A stretch of DNA of 64,000 bases, from contig JAQUBZ010000003.1 of the NCBI GenBank assembly GCA_028686425.1, positions 46,185 through 110,184 of the forward strand, written 5' to 3'. Every line of letters begins with the position of its first letter. Position 1 is the stretch's first letter. The notes beneath the pieces are model-generated. The model made no database searches. It saw only the letters and a program-made list of their open reading frames with translations, and was not told where the DNA came from. The position numbers and the translations under genes are program-made. Below are positions 52,876 to 61,732 of this stretch, piece after piece. The DNA comes from Bacteroidales bacterium. Lineage in GTDB: Bacteria; Bacteroidota; Bacteroidia; Bacteroidales; UBA932.

Positions 52876-55515
52876 ATGACTATTAAATTTTCGATTAATT
52901 ATAATACTCAACCCGGTCAGACCGTCTATATATACGGCTCTATTCCGGAGTTGGGATCAGGTACAATCTCTAAAGCGGAGGCCCTGACTTATGCCGACAA
53001 TGGCAATTGGGAGAAAGAAATAAAGATTGTCACCAAGCAGGAACGTGTCAACAAATACAAATATTTTGTTAAAAATCAAGACAATACCATTATATATGAG
53101 GTGGGAGAGCCACGTCATCTTGCAGCCAACAGCAGTAGCAGGAAGATTGTCTTAAACGACGAGTGGCAGGGAAATACTCCCGATGCTCCATTCCTGTCTG
53201 CACCGTTTTCAGATATTTTCTATGCACATCCTCATCAAATGCCCACAAGAACTCACAAGCATTTGAAAGAGATGATAATCAAGGTGACTGTTCCTCTTGT
53301 GGAAAAGGATGCTTCCATTTGTATATGCGGCAATTGTGATGCACTTGGCAATTGGGAGCCTGCAAAAGGGATCGAGATGGAGCCATCTTTCGGTTCGAGA
53401 TGGGAATGTCATCTGAATGTGGATGTTTTACCTCAATCATTTGAATATAAGTTTGTTAAAAAATACGGTGAAAGTTATTTTGTATGGGAATCATGTAATA
53501 ACAGGGCTATAAATGTACCTGAAATTGCAGACCATGAGACATATTCTGTCGAATTTTCGGCAGCGTCCTTTTCAGTATGTAATCCTAAATTTGCAGGAAC
53601 GGCAGTTCCCGTCTTCTCTTTGAAATCCGATAAAGGGTTCGGAATAGGCGATTTTTCGGATATAAAACTTTTGACAGATTGGGCAGTTCTTACCAAACAG
53701 AGCTTCATTCAACTTCTGCCTGTCAATGATACTACCTCTACAGGCACATGGACCGACTCATATCCGTACAGCGGGATTTCTATTATGGCGCTTCATCCGA
53801 TTTATCTCAATCTTCGCGATGCGGGGGAGATAAAGGAGAGTGCCGAAGCGGCAGCATTTGAGAAAGAACGCAAAATTCTAAACAATATGCCGCAGATAGA
53901 TTATGAGCAAGTTCTGAATCTCAAAACAAGATACTTGCACAAGTTATTCGAGCAAAATAGTAAAGACACATTTGCAGAGCCGGCATATTTTACATTTTTC
54001 AAAAACAATAAATCGTGGCTTCTTCCATACGCTGCTTTTTGCACGCTAAGAGACAAATTCGGTACAGCGGATTTTTCAAGGTGGGAAAAATATGCAGTAT
54101 ATAATGAATCTGCCATAGATAAGATGTGGAAGGCGAAAGAGACCGGAAAGTCGATGAAATATCATGTATTTGTTCAATATCTTCTTCACACTCAATTGAC
54201 TGAGGCACGTAATTATGCTCATTCAAAGGGAGTTGCGATAAAAGGTGATATTCCTATCGGGATTACCCCTCAAAGTGCCGATGCCTGGGTTGAACCATAC
54301 TATTTCAACATGAATGCTCAGGCAGGAGCTCCTCCGGATGATTTTTCGGCAAAAGGGCAAAATTGGGGATTTCCGACATACAATTGGGATAGAATGGCTC
54401 AGGATGGATATGTGTGGTGGAAGAGGCGTTTCTCCAAAATGGCGGAATATTTTGATGCATATAGGATAGATCACGTTTTGGGATTTTTCAGGATATGGGA
54501 AATACCTTCCAATCAGGTGTTCGGACTTATGGGGCATTTCAATCCAGCACTTCCTTATTCCTATGAAGAGATGAAGGAGAGAGGTTTTGACTTCAAGTAT
54601 TACAGCCATGCAACACCGTATATCCGCTATTATATGTTGAAAGAGATGTTTGGCGACCAATGTTCGTATGTGCAGGAGACTTTTCTCGACTCAAACGAAT
54701 TGGATGTATTTACCCTCAAACCGGAATTTGATACACAGAAGAAGATAGAATCCTATTTCGGCAGAATTGAGAAAACTGAAGCTTTGCAGGGAGTTAAAGA
54801 TGGGTTGATGGCATTGGTTGCAGAGGTTCTGTTTTTAGAAGATCCAAAGATTCAGGGACGTTTCCATCCGAGAATTTCGGCTCAATTCACTTATTCCTAT
54901 AAAGCTTTGTCGGATGGCGAGAAATCGGCCTTCAGTCGTCTTTATGACGAGTTTTTCTATTCGCGGCATAATGAATTCTGGAAAGAGCAGGCTGAAAACA
55001 AACTGCCTGAATTGATTTCGGCAACCAATATGCTTACGTGTGCCGAAGACCTTGGAATGATACCTGATTGCGTGCCTCAAGTCCTCAAATCTTTGAGAGT
55101 CTTGACATTGGAGATACAGAGAATGCCTAAGGACCCAAAGGTCGGTATTGGCGATCCTGCACAATATCCGTACCTCTGTGTATGTACCACGGGAACGCAC
55201 GATACAAGTACATTGCGTGGATGGTGGAGTGAAATGCACAATGAGGATTGTCAGGTGCAGATTTGCGAAAAGATAGTCAAAGAACATCTTGATTCGCCGG
55301 CCATGCTGACGATACTGCCATTGCAGGACTGGTTTTCTCTTGAACCGGCATTAAGGATTGACTCACCTGCAGATGAAAGAATCAATATCCCTTCCAATCC
55401 GAAACATTATTGGAGGTTTAGAATGAATGTTTCTCTTGAACATCTTCTAAAAATGAAAGATTATAACAAATATGTCTCCCTGTTAATTAGCACAAGTAAT
55501 AGGAATAATCAATAA
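52876..55515 (+). CDS. malQ: 4-alpha-glucanotransferase (GH77) with tandem CBM20 domains
   Basis: Disproportionating amylomaltase of 879 aa acting on alpha-1,4-glucans, probably intracellular since no signal peptide is present. Two starch-binding CBM20 modules come first: residues 1-90 (FSINYNTQPGQTVYIYGSIPELG) and about 125-225 (VTVPLVEKDASICICGNCDALGNWEP). The GH77 barrel follows with AYRIDHVLGFFRIWEIP, ATNMLTCAEDLGMIPDCVPQVL and CTTGTHDTSTLRGWW, which carry the catalytic Asp, Glu and Asp. This DPE2-like arrangement is usual in Bacteroidota. The start is the ATG at 52876. An MFS sugar-type transporter lies 11 kb away, not adjacent. Confidence 0.93.
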   Translation: MTIKFSINYNTQPGQTVYIYGSIPELGSGTISKAEALTYADNGNWEKEIKIVTKQERVNKYKYFVKNQDNTIIYEVGEPRHLAANSSSRKIVLNDEWQGNTPDAPFLSAPFSDIFYAHPHQMPTRTHKHLKEMIIKVTVPLVEKDASICICGNCDALGNWEPAKGIEMEPSFGSRWECHLNVDVLPQSFEYKFVKKYGESYFVWESCNNRAINVPEIADHETYSVEFSAASFSVCNPKFAGTAVPVFSLKSDKGFGIGDFSDIKLLTDWAVLTKQSFIQLLPVNDTTSTGTWTDSYPYSGISIMALHPIYLNLRDAGEIKESAEAAAFEKERKILNNMPQIDYEQVLNLKTRYLHKLFEQNSKDTFAEPAYFTFFKNNKSWLLPYAAFCTLRDKFGTADFSRWEKYAVYNESAIDKMWKAKETGKSMKYHVFVQYLLHTQLTEARNYAHSKGVAIKGDIPIGITPQSADAWVEPYYFNMNAQAGAPPDDFSAKGQNWGFPTYNWDRMAQDGYVWWKRRFSKMAEYFDAYRIDHVLGFFRIWEIPSNQVFGLMGHFNPALPYSYEEMKERGFDFKYYSHATPYIRYYMLKEMFGDQCSYVQETFLDSNELDVFTLKPEFDTQKKIESYFGRIEKTEALQGVKDGLMALVAEVLFLEDPKIQGRFHPRISAQFTYSYKALSDGEKSAFSRLYDEFFYSRHNEFWKEQAENKLPELISATNMLTCAEDLGMIPDCVPQVLKSLRVLTLEIQRMPKDPKVGIGDPAQYPYLCVCTTGTHDTSTLRGWWSEMHNEDCQVQICEKIVKEHLDSPAMLTILPLQDWFSLEPALRIDSPADERINIPSNPKHYWRFRMNVSLEHLLKMKDYNKYVSLLISTSNRNNQ

Positions 55516-55542
55516 ATCACTAATACATAATTACTTAACTTT

Positions 55543-56829
55543 ATGACACAAGAAACCTCAACTGACGTAAAAGTCGAGAAAAAAGCTAAAAAGAAACTTG
55601 CACTCCATTGGCAGATCCTTATAGGAATAGGGCTTGGTATCATTGTCGGTATTGTAATGTGCAAAATTGCTCCTTATGAAAAGTGGTCACCATACATCAA
55701 ATGGGCGGGAGATATGTTCCTGCGCGGTTTGAGGATGATAGTTATTCCGCTGGTTTTCACATCTATAGCTCTCGGTGTAGCAGGGATGGGAACATCAAAG
55801 TCCCTTGGAAGAATTGCCGGAAAGACTTTTGCCTTTTATGCCGGAACTACTCTGATTGCCGCAACTATAGGACTGTTATTGGTCAATACTATCAGGCCGG
55901 GTGTAGGTGCAGACTTGAAACTTACAGAAAATGTTACCGAACTTGCCGGAACTCAAATTTCATTTATCGACCAAATAGTGGGAATTGTCCCTGCAAATAT
56001 ATTTGAGGCGTTGACCAACGGCAATCTGCTGTCGGTTATTTTCTTTGCAATCATATTCGGTTTCTTTATCACAAAAGTTGACGATAAATACCAGACAACC
56101 CTTAAGGACTTGTTTCAGTCGGTATATGAGGTAATTATGAAGATAACTTTCTTCATAATCAAGCTTGCCCCTTATGGGGTGTTTGCAGTTGTTGCCAATG
56201 TGGTAGGCAAGCAGGCCGGAGATACTCAGGCTCTGCTCGAAATTGCAGGAAGTCTCGGTATATTCGTTCTTGTTATATGGTCGGGTCTGCTGCTGCAGGG
56301 AGGAGTGGTTCTTCCTGCTCTTGTAAGGGTACTTGGCAAAGTTAATCCGTGGCGTCACATCGGCAAGATGTCAACATCTATTCTTACGGCTTTTTCCACC
56401 TGTTCGTCAGGAGCGGCTCTGCCTATCAACATTAGGGATTCTCACGAAAAATGCGGTGTTTCCATGAAGATTGCGAGTTTCACATTGCCACTCGGATGTA
56501 CGATTAACATGAATGGTACGGCACTTTACGAATGTGTCACCGCTATATTCATAGCTCAGGTTTACGGAATAGATCTTTCTATTACCCAGCAGATTGTGAT
56601 TGTTCTAACATCTTTGTTGGCAGCTGTCGGTACTGCGGGTATTCCGATGGCCGGAATGGTGATGCTGACTATTGTTCTCAATGTGGTAGGACTTCCTCTT
56701 GAAGGTATCGGTCTCGTACTCGCAGTTGAGCAATTGTGCGATATGCCGCGTACAATGATAAATAGTTACGGAGACTCTTGCGGAGCTGTCATTGTGGCTC
56801 ACAGTGAAGGAGAAAAGCTGACAATTTAG
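55543..56829 (+). CDS. dicarboxylate/amino acid:cation symporter (DAACS)
   Basis: A 428-aa inner membrane transporter of the glutamate/aspartate/C4-dicarboxylate family, with eight helices and two hairpins. The serine-rich hairpin motif TAFSTCSSGAALP and the NMNGT signature in GCTINMNGTALYEC are present, as is AVGTAGIPMAGMVML near the second hairpin. The N-terminus is lysine-rich (VEKKAKKKLALHW). Substrate cannot be separated between glutamate, aspartate and succinate from these motifs. It follows malQ by 27 bp; whether the two share a transcript is unclear. Confidence 0.9.
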   Translation: MTQETSTDVKVEKKAKKKLALHWQILIGIGLGIIVGIVMCKIAPYEKWSPYIKWAGDMFLRGLRMIVIPLVFTSIALGVAGMGTSKSLGRIAGKTFAFYAGTTLIAATIGLLLVNTIRPGVGADLKLTENVTELAGTQISFIDQIVGIVPANIFEALTNGNLLSVIFFAIIFGFFITKVDDKYQTTLKDLFQSVYEVIMKITFFIIKLAPYGVFAVVANVVGKQAGDTQALLEIAGSLGIFVLVIWSGLLLQGGVVLPALVRVLGKVNPWRHIGKMSTSILTAFSTCSSGAALPINIRDSHEKCGVSMKIASFTLPLGCTINMNGTALYECVTAIFIAQVYGIDLSITQQIVIVLTSLLAAVGTAGIPMAGMVMLTIVLNVVGLPLEGIGLVLAVEQLCDMPRTMINSYGDSCGAVIVAHSEGEKLTI

Positions 56830-56840
56830 CTATATTTCAA

Positions 56841-56870
56841 ATAGTTGATTCTGTCGCTAAAATAGTTGAA
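56841..56870 (+). promoter_or_regulatory. tandem 9-bp repeats with LytTR-site geometry
   Basis: ATAGTTGAT (56841-56849), a 12-bp spacer and ATAGTTGAA (56862-56870). They fit the published LytTR half-site pattern [TA][AC][CA]GTTN[AG][TG] at 8 and 7 of 9 positions, with the known 12-13 bp spacing. They lie just upstream of the promoter of the LruC gene, and a LytTR regulator is encoded about 6 kb away. Binding is inferred. Confidence 0.5.
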
Positions 56871-56897
56871 TTCGGTAAAATAAAGTTAAATTTTTTC

Positions 56898-56926
56898 TTG
56901 CCTATAGGGATTATCGTGTATATTTG
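56898..56926 (+). promoter_or_regulatory. promoter of LruC lipoprotein gene
   Basis: TTG (56898-56900), an 18-bp spacer and TATATTTG (56919-56926), 16 bp before the ATG. The spacer is about 1 bp shorter than usual. Confidence 0.5.
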
Positions 56927-56942
56927 CCGAAATTTGTATGCA

Positions 56943-58922
56943 ATGAAAGAAATAAAATTGGCAGCTTTAATCGTCATGATTATGATGATTTCAGGTTGTG
57001 TGCAATATCAGCCTAAAAAAGAAAAAGAGGAAGAACCTTCAGAATTTGATTATTCAACTCTTACCGAAATCTCATTAAAGATAGACTATAAGTTTGAAGC
57101 AGTGATTCCTTTTCAGATTTTCACAGAAGATCCGATAATCTATTCAAATACGAGCAGCAAGATTACGCTTAGGACGGATATTAATCCTATTGCTGCCGGA
57201 TTTACCAACAATTTGGGAATTTATTCCAACGGCAAAGTGGAAATTCCCGCTTATGTCAAGACACTGTATATCTACTCTCCGGCATTTTATGCGCAGACAC
57301 TGATTGTCGCTACAGTTTCAGGGAAGGAAGTTTCAGCATCTGCAGAAGTTCCAGAAGTGGCTGAAGCTCCCCAAGAAGCTCCCCAAATGGCAGAGACAAA
57401 AGCACCTAAATCGACATCTTCTTTTGTCGGCAGACCTGCCATTACTGATTGGAAATGCTGGTTAGGAACTGTCAACAGCAATAACGGACGTCCGAATTAT
57501 CTATTGACAGGTGACGATACCTTGAACATTTCAAAATCGATGGTTTCAACTCTATATCGTGCCATGGCCTCTGTTATCAATAGGGGATCAAGTTGTCCAG
57601 AGATGTATCGCGCAGTTGCAGACATGCTTGTTGTAAAGGATGCCGAAGTTGCAGTTACCATGCTTGGCGGAAATACATGCTGGAACAACTCTTTGGGATA
57701 CTATTATTATAAAGAGGGAAATAAACCTCAAAGTTTGAATGATGTGGAAATAATAGCCCTTTTCCCAAATACTCAAGATGGATATTGGTCTCAAAGCGGT
57801 ATCAAAAGTGTCAATTCCGGAATAAGGAGAGGTGATGCCGCACAGCTGATTTTTTATCCGAATATTGCTTCCGGATCAAAAGAAGGCTCCACTAAAATAT
57901 TCCCTGCAGGGTATAAAATCGGTTTTGTCATTGCCACAAACGGATGGGATGGAACAAACTCTCGAAATGATGCATTTTCAGAATACGGATGGGTTACCGG
58001 TACAAGATATTATGCTTCTTCCACCGTGGGATTGAGTTCTCAAAGCCAATATATTTCAGGGGCGCACACTGCTTTGTTTTCATACGGAGACTATAATATG
58101 ATATGTTTTGAAGATTATCGCGATGATGATAATTTCAGTGATGTCGCATTCTGCCTTCGTTCAAACCCTGTCGATGCGATAGGAGATATAGTCGTTGTCG
58201 ATACCACATCGCTTGAGACATACGCTACAACAGGTGGAATTTATGCGTTTGAGGACAATTGGCCCAAAAAGGGAGATTATGACATGAATGATGTTCTGGC
58301 AACTTGTTATCGTACCACCTATATTAATTCCGACAATCAAATAACCAGAGAATTTGTAACTATCGAACCATTCACAAATTACGCAGTGTTTACCAACGGT
58401 ATTTCGTATGTAATAGATGTTCCGGTTTCCGATGCCGTTATTACCGACAGTGTCAAAGTAGCAGGTTCTACATTGTACATGGAAGCACAATTTTCTAAAG
58501 CAGCAGATATGACCGCAAATGGTACTATCTTCAGACTTACCAATGATGTAAAGAGGGACAAGTTGAATGAGTACAGGATAACACTTGTCTATAACTCTCC
58601 AATATCGTCGAGACCTGACGGAAGAGTATTTGTCAATAGGGGAGACAGAGAGATTCATATCCCGTTTGAGGCTCCTACTTCTCAAATGAATACTTCTTAT
58701 TTCGGTACAGAGGATGACAAGACTGTATGGACTCAGAGAAATTTCTACTCATCTACAGGCAATTATCCATTTGGAATATTTTTGTCAAATGCCACAGAAA
58801 ATGATTTGATTAAGTTGTTGAATGCAGACAACGAAAAAATCCCAATTGATCAACTCTATCCGAAATACAGCGAATGGGTAACATCAAATGGGACTTTATA
58901 TCCAAATTGGTACAAAGAGTAA
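56943..58922 (+). CDS. LruC domain-containing surface lipoprotein
   Basis: About 659 aa with lipoprotein signal MKEIKLAALIVMIMMISGC (Cys19). An N-terminal domain is followed by a low-complexity Glu/Pro/Ala linker (around residues 135-155), then a DUF4114-like region ending in CLRSNP. The LruC hallmark segment reads YAFEDNWPKKGDYDMNDVLATC, with the fixed aspartates likely binding calcium. LruC proteins are Bacteroidota surface or matrix proteins of unknown role. The start is the ATG at 56943, directly after the promoter; an earlier start would precede the lipoprotein signal. It ends 3 bp from the convergent C26 gene. Confidence 0.82.
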   Translation: MKEIKLAALIVMIMMISGCVQYQPKKEKEEEPSEFDYSTLTEISLKIDYKFEAVIPFQIFTEDPIIYSNTSSKITLRTDINPIAAGFTNNLGIYSNGKVEIPAYVKTLYIYSPAFYAQTLIVATVSGKEVSASAEVPEVAEAPQEAPQMAETKAPKSTSSFVGRPAITDWKCWLGTVNSNNGRPNYLLTGDDTLNISKSMVSTLYRAMASVINRGSSCPEMYRAVADMLVVKDAEVAVTMLGGNTCWNNSLGYYYYKEGNKPQSLNDVEIIALFPNTQDGYWSQSGIKSVNSGIRRGDAAQLIFYPNIASGSKEGSTKIFPAGYKIGFVIATNGWDGTNSRNDAFSEYGWVTGTRYYASSTVGLSSQSQYISGAHTALFSYGDYNMICFEDYRDDDNFSDVAFCLRSNPVDAIGDIVVVDTTSLETYATTGGIYAFEDNWPKKGDYDMNDVLATCYRTTYINSDNQITREFVTIEPFTNYAVFTNGISYVIDVPVSDAVITDSVKVAGSTLYMEAQFSKAADMTANGTIFRLTNDVKRDKLNEYRITLVYNSPISSRPDGRVFVNRGDREIHIPFEAPTSQMNTSYFGTEDDKTVWTQRNFYSSTGNYPFGIFLSNATENDLIKLLNADNEKIPIDQLYPKYSEWVTSNGTLYPNWYKE

Positions 58923-58925
58923 CTC

Positions 58926-59717
58926 TTATTTGCCTGATTCCTTTACAAGGTATTGGAAAATACCAAGGAAAGTGTCGTATCCTGCAGATGTAAATATTTC
59001 AGGATGGAATTGAACTCCCATAATGACAGCTCCGCCGTCTTTATATCCGTTCAATTTGCCTATCCTTTCCATAGCCTCAATTACGCCGTCCGCGCTTTTA
59101 GCTGTGACCTTAAATCCGACCGGGACGTCTTTTACAGCCTGATGATGGAAAGAATTGACGGCAACATCTTGAGTGTTAGTCTGTTGCTCAAGCAGTGAGC
59201 CTTTGTCTATATTGATAGTGTGTGTGCCGTAACTTCCGGGAGTTCCTCCCTGATAATGTTTGATGTAACTATTCTTAATCTGGGATGGAATATCCTGATA
59301 GAGAGATCCTCCGAAAGCAATACTCAATAGTTGGTGTCCGCGGCAGATACCGAGTACGGGAATGCCTTTGGCAACTGCTGCTCTGACAAGTTTGACATCA
59401 AATTCGTCTCTTTGTGGAGCAATGGTTCCGTTTGCCCTCAGGGGCTCTTCGTTATACCATTTCAGTGGGTCGAAATCTTCTCCGCCTGTCATAATCAGGC
59501 CGTCAATGGCTTCAACTATTGATGCAATTTGTGCATCATCTGTGGTTACGGGAATTACCACGGGAACTCCGCCGGCAAGGCGTACAGCATTGACGTATGT
59601 ACAATTGGCAATTTGTTTGGAGCCGTCAGAGTAGCCTGAAACGCCGATTATCGGTGTTTTGGCAATAAGATTGACTGCAAGAAGCAATACAGAAATTAAT
59701 AGAGTTGTTTTTTTCAT
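58926..59717 (-). CDS. secreted gamma-glutamyl-gamma-aminobutyrate hydrolase family protein (C26)
   Basis: A 263-aa class I glutamine-amidotransferase-like hydrolase. The signal peptide MKKTTLLISVLLLAVNLIA directs it to the periplasm, unlike cytoplasmic PuuD. PVLGICRGHQLLSIAFGG holds the nucleophile (Cys125) and MGVQFHPEIF the catalytic histidine. Likely substrates are gamma-glutamyl peptides or folates; none is proven. It follows the serine hydrolase gene by 14 bp on the same strand, so both hydrolases are probably made together. Confidence 0.85.
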   Translation of the reverse strand: MKKTTLLISVLLLAVNLIAKTPIIGVSGYSDGSKQIANCTYVNAVRLAGGVPVVIPVTTDDAQIASIVEAIDGLIMTGGEDFDPLKWYNEEPLRANGTIAPQRDEFDVKLVRAAVAKGIPVLGICRGHQLLSIAFGGSLYQDIPSQIKNSYIKHYQGGTPGSYGTHTINIDKGSLLEQQTNTQDVAVNSFHHQAVKDVPVGFKVTAKSADGVIEAMERIGKLNGYKDGGAVIMGVQFHPEIFTSAGYDTFLGIFQYLVKESGK

Positions 59718-59731
59718 GATAGTATAGTGTG

Positions 59732-61264
59732 TTATTTACTTACTCTTGTCCAAGGTCCGAAATCCTCTCCTTCTCCGAAATCAATCTCAAAGGATGCAGC
59801 CTTTTTCCCTTTATCATCCAACTTGAAAGTTATGTCAAATCCGGTTCCGTCTGAACGGAAGTTGTATTTAGTGTCGCTTATGTGCTTCAGTTCATGTTTC
59901 CACCCCTGCCTGCCTACTTTGATATACAATTTTCCTTTCTCGAGTGTAATCCAGGCATCTCCAAAAAGGTTGTCCTTGCCGTATTTGCCGACGAGAGCCT
60001 TGGGTGCGGGTGCAGGAACAATTACTTTGGAGGCTTCCGCGGTTGAGTCTCTTGCAGCCTTGTCTGTTGCCGAACTATACCAATCTTCAAGATAATCTGC
60101 ATTATAGTCTTTGTCCGGCAAACCGAGATATAAATCAATCAGACGTCTCATTATGGCATATCGCGGTGAAGCAGGGGCTTCGGAATTAACCTGAATGGTC
60201 ATACCAAGTTTATTTTCAGGAATATACATACATAAAGTGGTCATGCCCCATGTGGTACCTGTATGGAAATAGATACGTCCCTTTTTGGTCTGTTCGATAA
60301 ACCAGCAGTGACCGTAAAGGGTGGTGGCGTTATCATATTGTGATGTAATGGTGACCCCCTTGTGCAAGTATCTCATGTTTTTTTCGGAAATTATCTGTTC
60401 GTCTCCCACTTTCCCCATATTGAGATGAAACTGAGCCCACTTGATCAGATCTGTCGGAGTACAGCAGATAGATCCTGCAGGACCGATTACAGTGAGCCAC
60501 CAAAGGGCCTGTTCTTCACCATAGAGGGGATTGACTACCATTTTTCCGTTTTTAGAGAGAAATTCATAAGGGAGGGCTGCATTGTCTGCAGCGGCAAATC
60601 CTTCTCCATTGAACGTGGAGGCATTCATCCCGAGTTTGTCGAAGATACGTTCCTGAATATTGTCTTCCCAGCTTTTGCCGGTAAGTGTCTCAATAATTTT
60701 GGCGGCAGGGATAAAGGTTATATTGTTGTACTGATACTCCCCTCTGAAAATATATGCCGGTTTGAGGAGTGCGAGCATCTGATAGACATCATCCCTGTCA
60801 TATCCCAGATTGGGGATGTATGTACATACCTGTCCGCCAAGTCCGGTTCGATGGGAGGTCAGGTCTTTGACTTGAAGATGTTCGCTTACCCATGGGTCAT
60901 ACATCTTGAAGTCCGGAAGGATGTTTTTGACGGTATCTTCCCATTTCAGCAGCCCTTCATCAACAAGCTGTGCCAAAACGGCTGCGGTAAATGATTTGGA
61001 AACGGAGCCGATCTGAAACAGAGTATTTTCATCAACTTTGTCCTCAGGTTTGTTCATGTCCTTTACTCCGTACCCTTTTGTAAAGATTACACTGTCATCT
61101 TTGATTATGGCAACCCCCATTCCAGGAATCTGCCAATCGAGGCGAACCTTTTCGATGTAAGAATCAATGTTTTGCAGAATTTCCTTTTCACTTTTAATCT
61201 CTTGAGTATAGCCTGACAATGGCAGCATGACAAGGAGTGAAATTATAAAAAGCAGGCGTTTCAT
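59732..61264 (-). CDS. secreted serine hydrolase, beta-lactamase class C family
   Basis: A 510-aa exported protein: signal peptide to about residue 21, then a class C beta-lactamase/DD-peptidase-like domain with QIGSVSKSF (SxxK, Ser87-Lys90), QYNNITF (YxN) and HTGTTWGM (HxG in place of KTG). A C-terminal domain from about residue 400 has the beta-rich DUF3471 look (GKYGKDNLFGDAWITLEKGKLYIK). Such proteins are usually esterases or peptidases, not antibiotic-inactivating enzymes. It leads a two-gene operon with the C26 hydrolase, with a -7 box 21 bp upstream. Confidence 0.85.
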   Translation of the reverse strand: MKRLLFIISLLVMLPLSGYTQEIKSEKEILQNIDSYIEKVRLDWQIPGMGVAIIKDDSVIFTKGYGVKDMNKPEDKVDENTLFQIGSVSKSFTAAVLAQLVDEGLLKWEDTVKNILPDFKMYDPWVSEHLQVKDLTSHRTGLGGQVCTYIPNLGYDRDDVYQMLALLKPAYIFRGEYQYNNITFIPAAKIIETLTGKSWEDNIQERIFDKLGMNASTFNGEGFAAADNAALPYEFLSKNGKMVVNPLYGEEQALWWLTVIGPAGSICCTPTDLIKWAQFHLNMGKVGDEQIISEKNMRYLHKGVTITSQYDNATTLYGHCWFIEQTKKGRIYFHTGTTWGMTTLCMYIPENKLGMTIQVNSEAPASPRYAIMRRLIDLYLGLPDKDYNADYLEDWYSSATDKAARDSTAEASKVIVPAPAPKALVGKYGKDNLFGDAWITLEKGKLYIKVGRQGWKHELKHISDTKYNFRSDGTGFDITFKLDDKGKKAASFEIDFGEGEDFGPWTRVSK

Positions 61265-61285
61265 ATTTTTAATTGTTTAGAAAGA

Positions 61286-61293
61286 CAAATATA
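61286..61293 (-). promoter_or_regulatory. candidate -7 box for serine hydrolase operon
   Basis: The minus strand reads TATATTTG (TAnnTTTG), 21 bp upstream of the start codon. No -33 element at the usual spacing. Confidence 0.4.
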
Positions 61294-61346
61294 GCGAACT
61301 TTATTTTAAAAATAATACCTATATTTACCAAATAAAACTAAACGGT

Positions 61347-61730
61347 ATGGGAATTTTTTTTAAAAGGAGTGAAAAGTGGTCTTCCAATTTTAAAAAGGCG
61401 AACATTATAGTTTTTTTATTTGCGATAGCTCATGTAGTCACGTGCTTTTTGCTTCATGATACTAAAGTAGGGGACGGTTTCTTCCTGACAATTCTGACGA
61501 TTGCGATGATATTTTGTCTGATTCGCTTCTATGCAAGTCCTTTTGATGTATTTTTGGGAATAGCTCTTCTCGGGTGTTTCGCCGGTTTTTATTTCGGAAC
61601 CACTATGGGAGATTATCTTACCTCGATCAGGCCCGAATGGGGAGTGTTTAACAATATGATTGTGACGTTTGTCACAACGGAGGTGCTGGGATTTGCAACT
61701 ATTCTTGTGATAGGCAAAAAATCCAAATAG
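61347..61730 (+). CDS. small membrane protein of the LytSR-type operon
   Basis: A 127-aa protein with about four hydrophobic helices (near residues 20-37, 45-60, 65-85 and 100-122) and a short basic N-terminus (FFKRSEKWSSNFKK). It belongs to no family I recognise. It is 2 bp before the LytS-type kinase gene and divergent from the serine hydrolase operon. Co-expression and membrane location suggest an accessory to the kinase, for example in signal input. That is inference. Confidence 0.65.
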   Translation: MGIFFKRSEKWSSNFKKANIIVFLFAIAHVVTCFLLHDTKVGDGFFLTILTIAMIFCLIRFYASPFDVFLGIALLGCFAGFYFGTTMGDYLTSIRPEWGVFNNMIVTFVTTEVLGFATILVIGKKSK

Positions 61731-61732
61731 CC

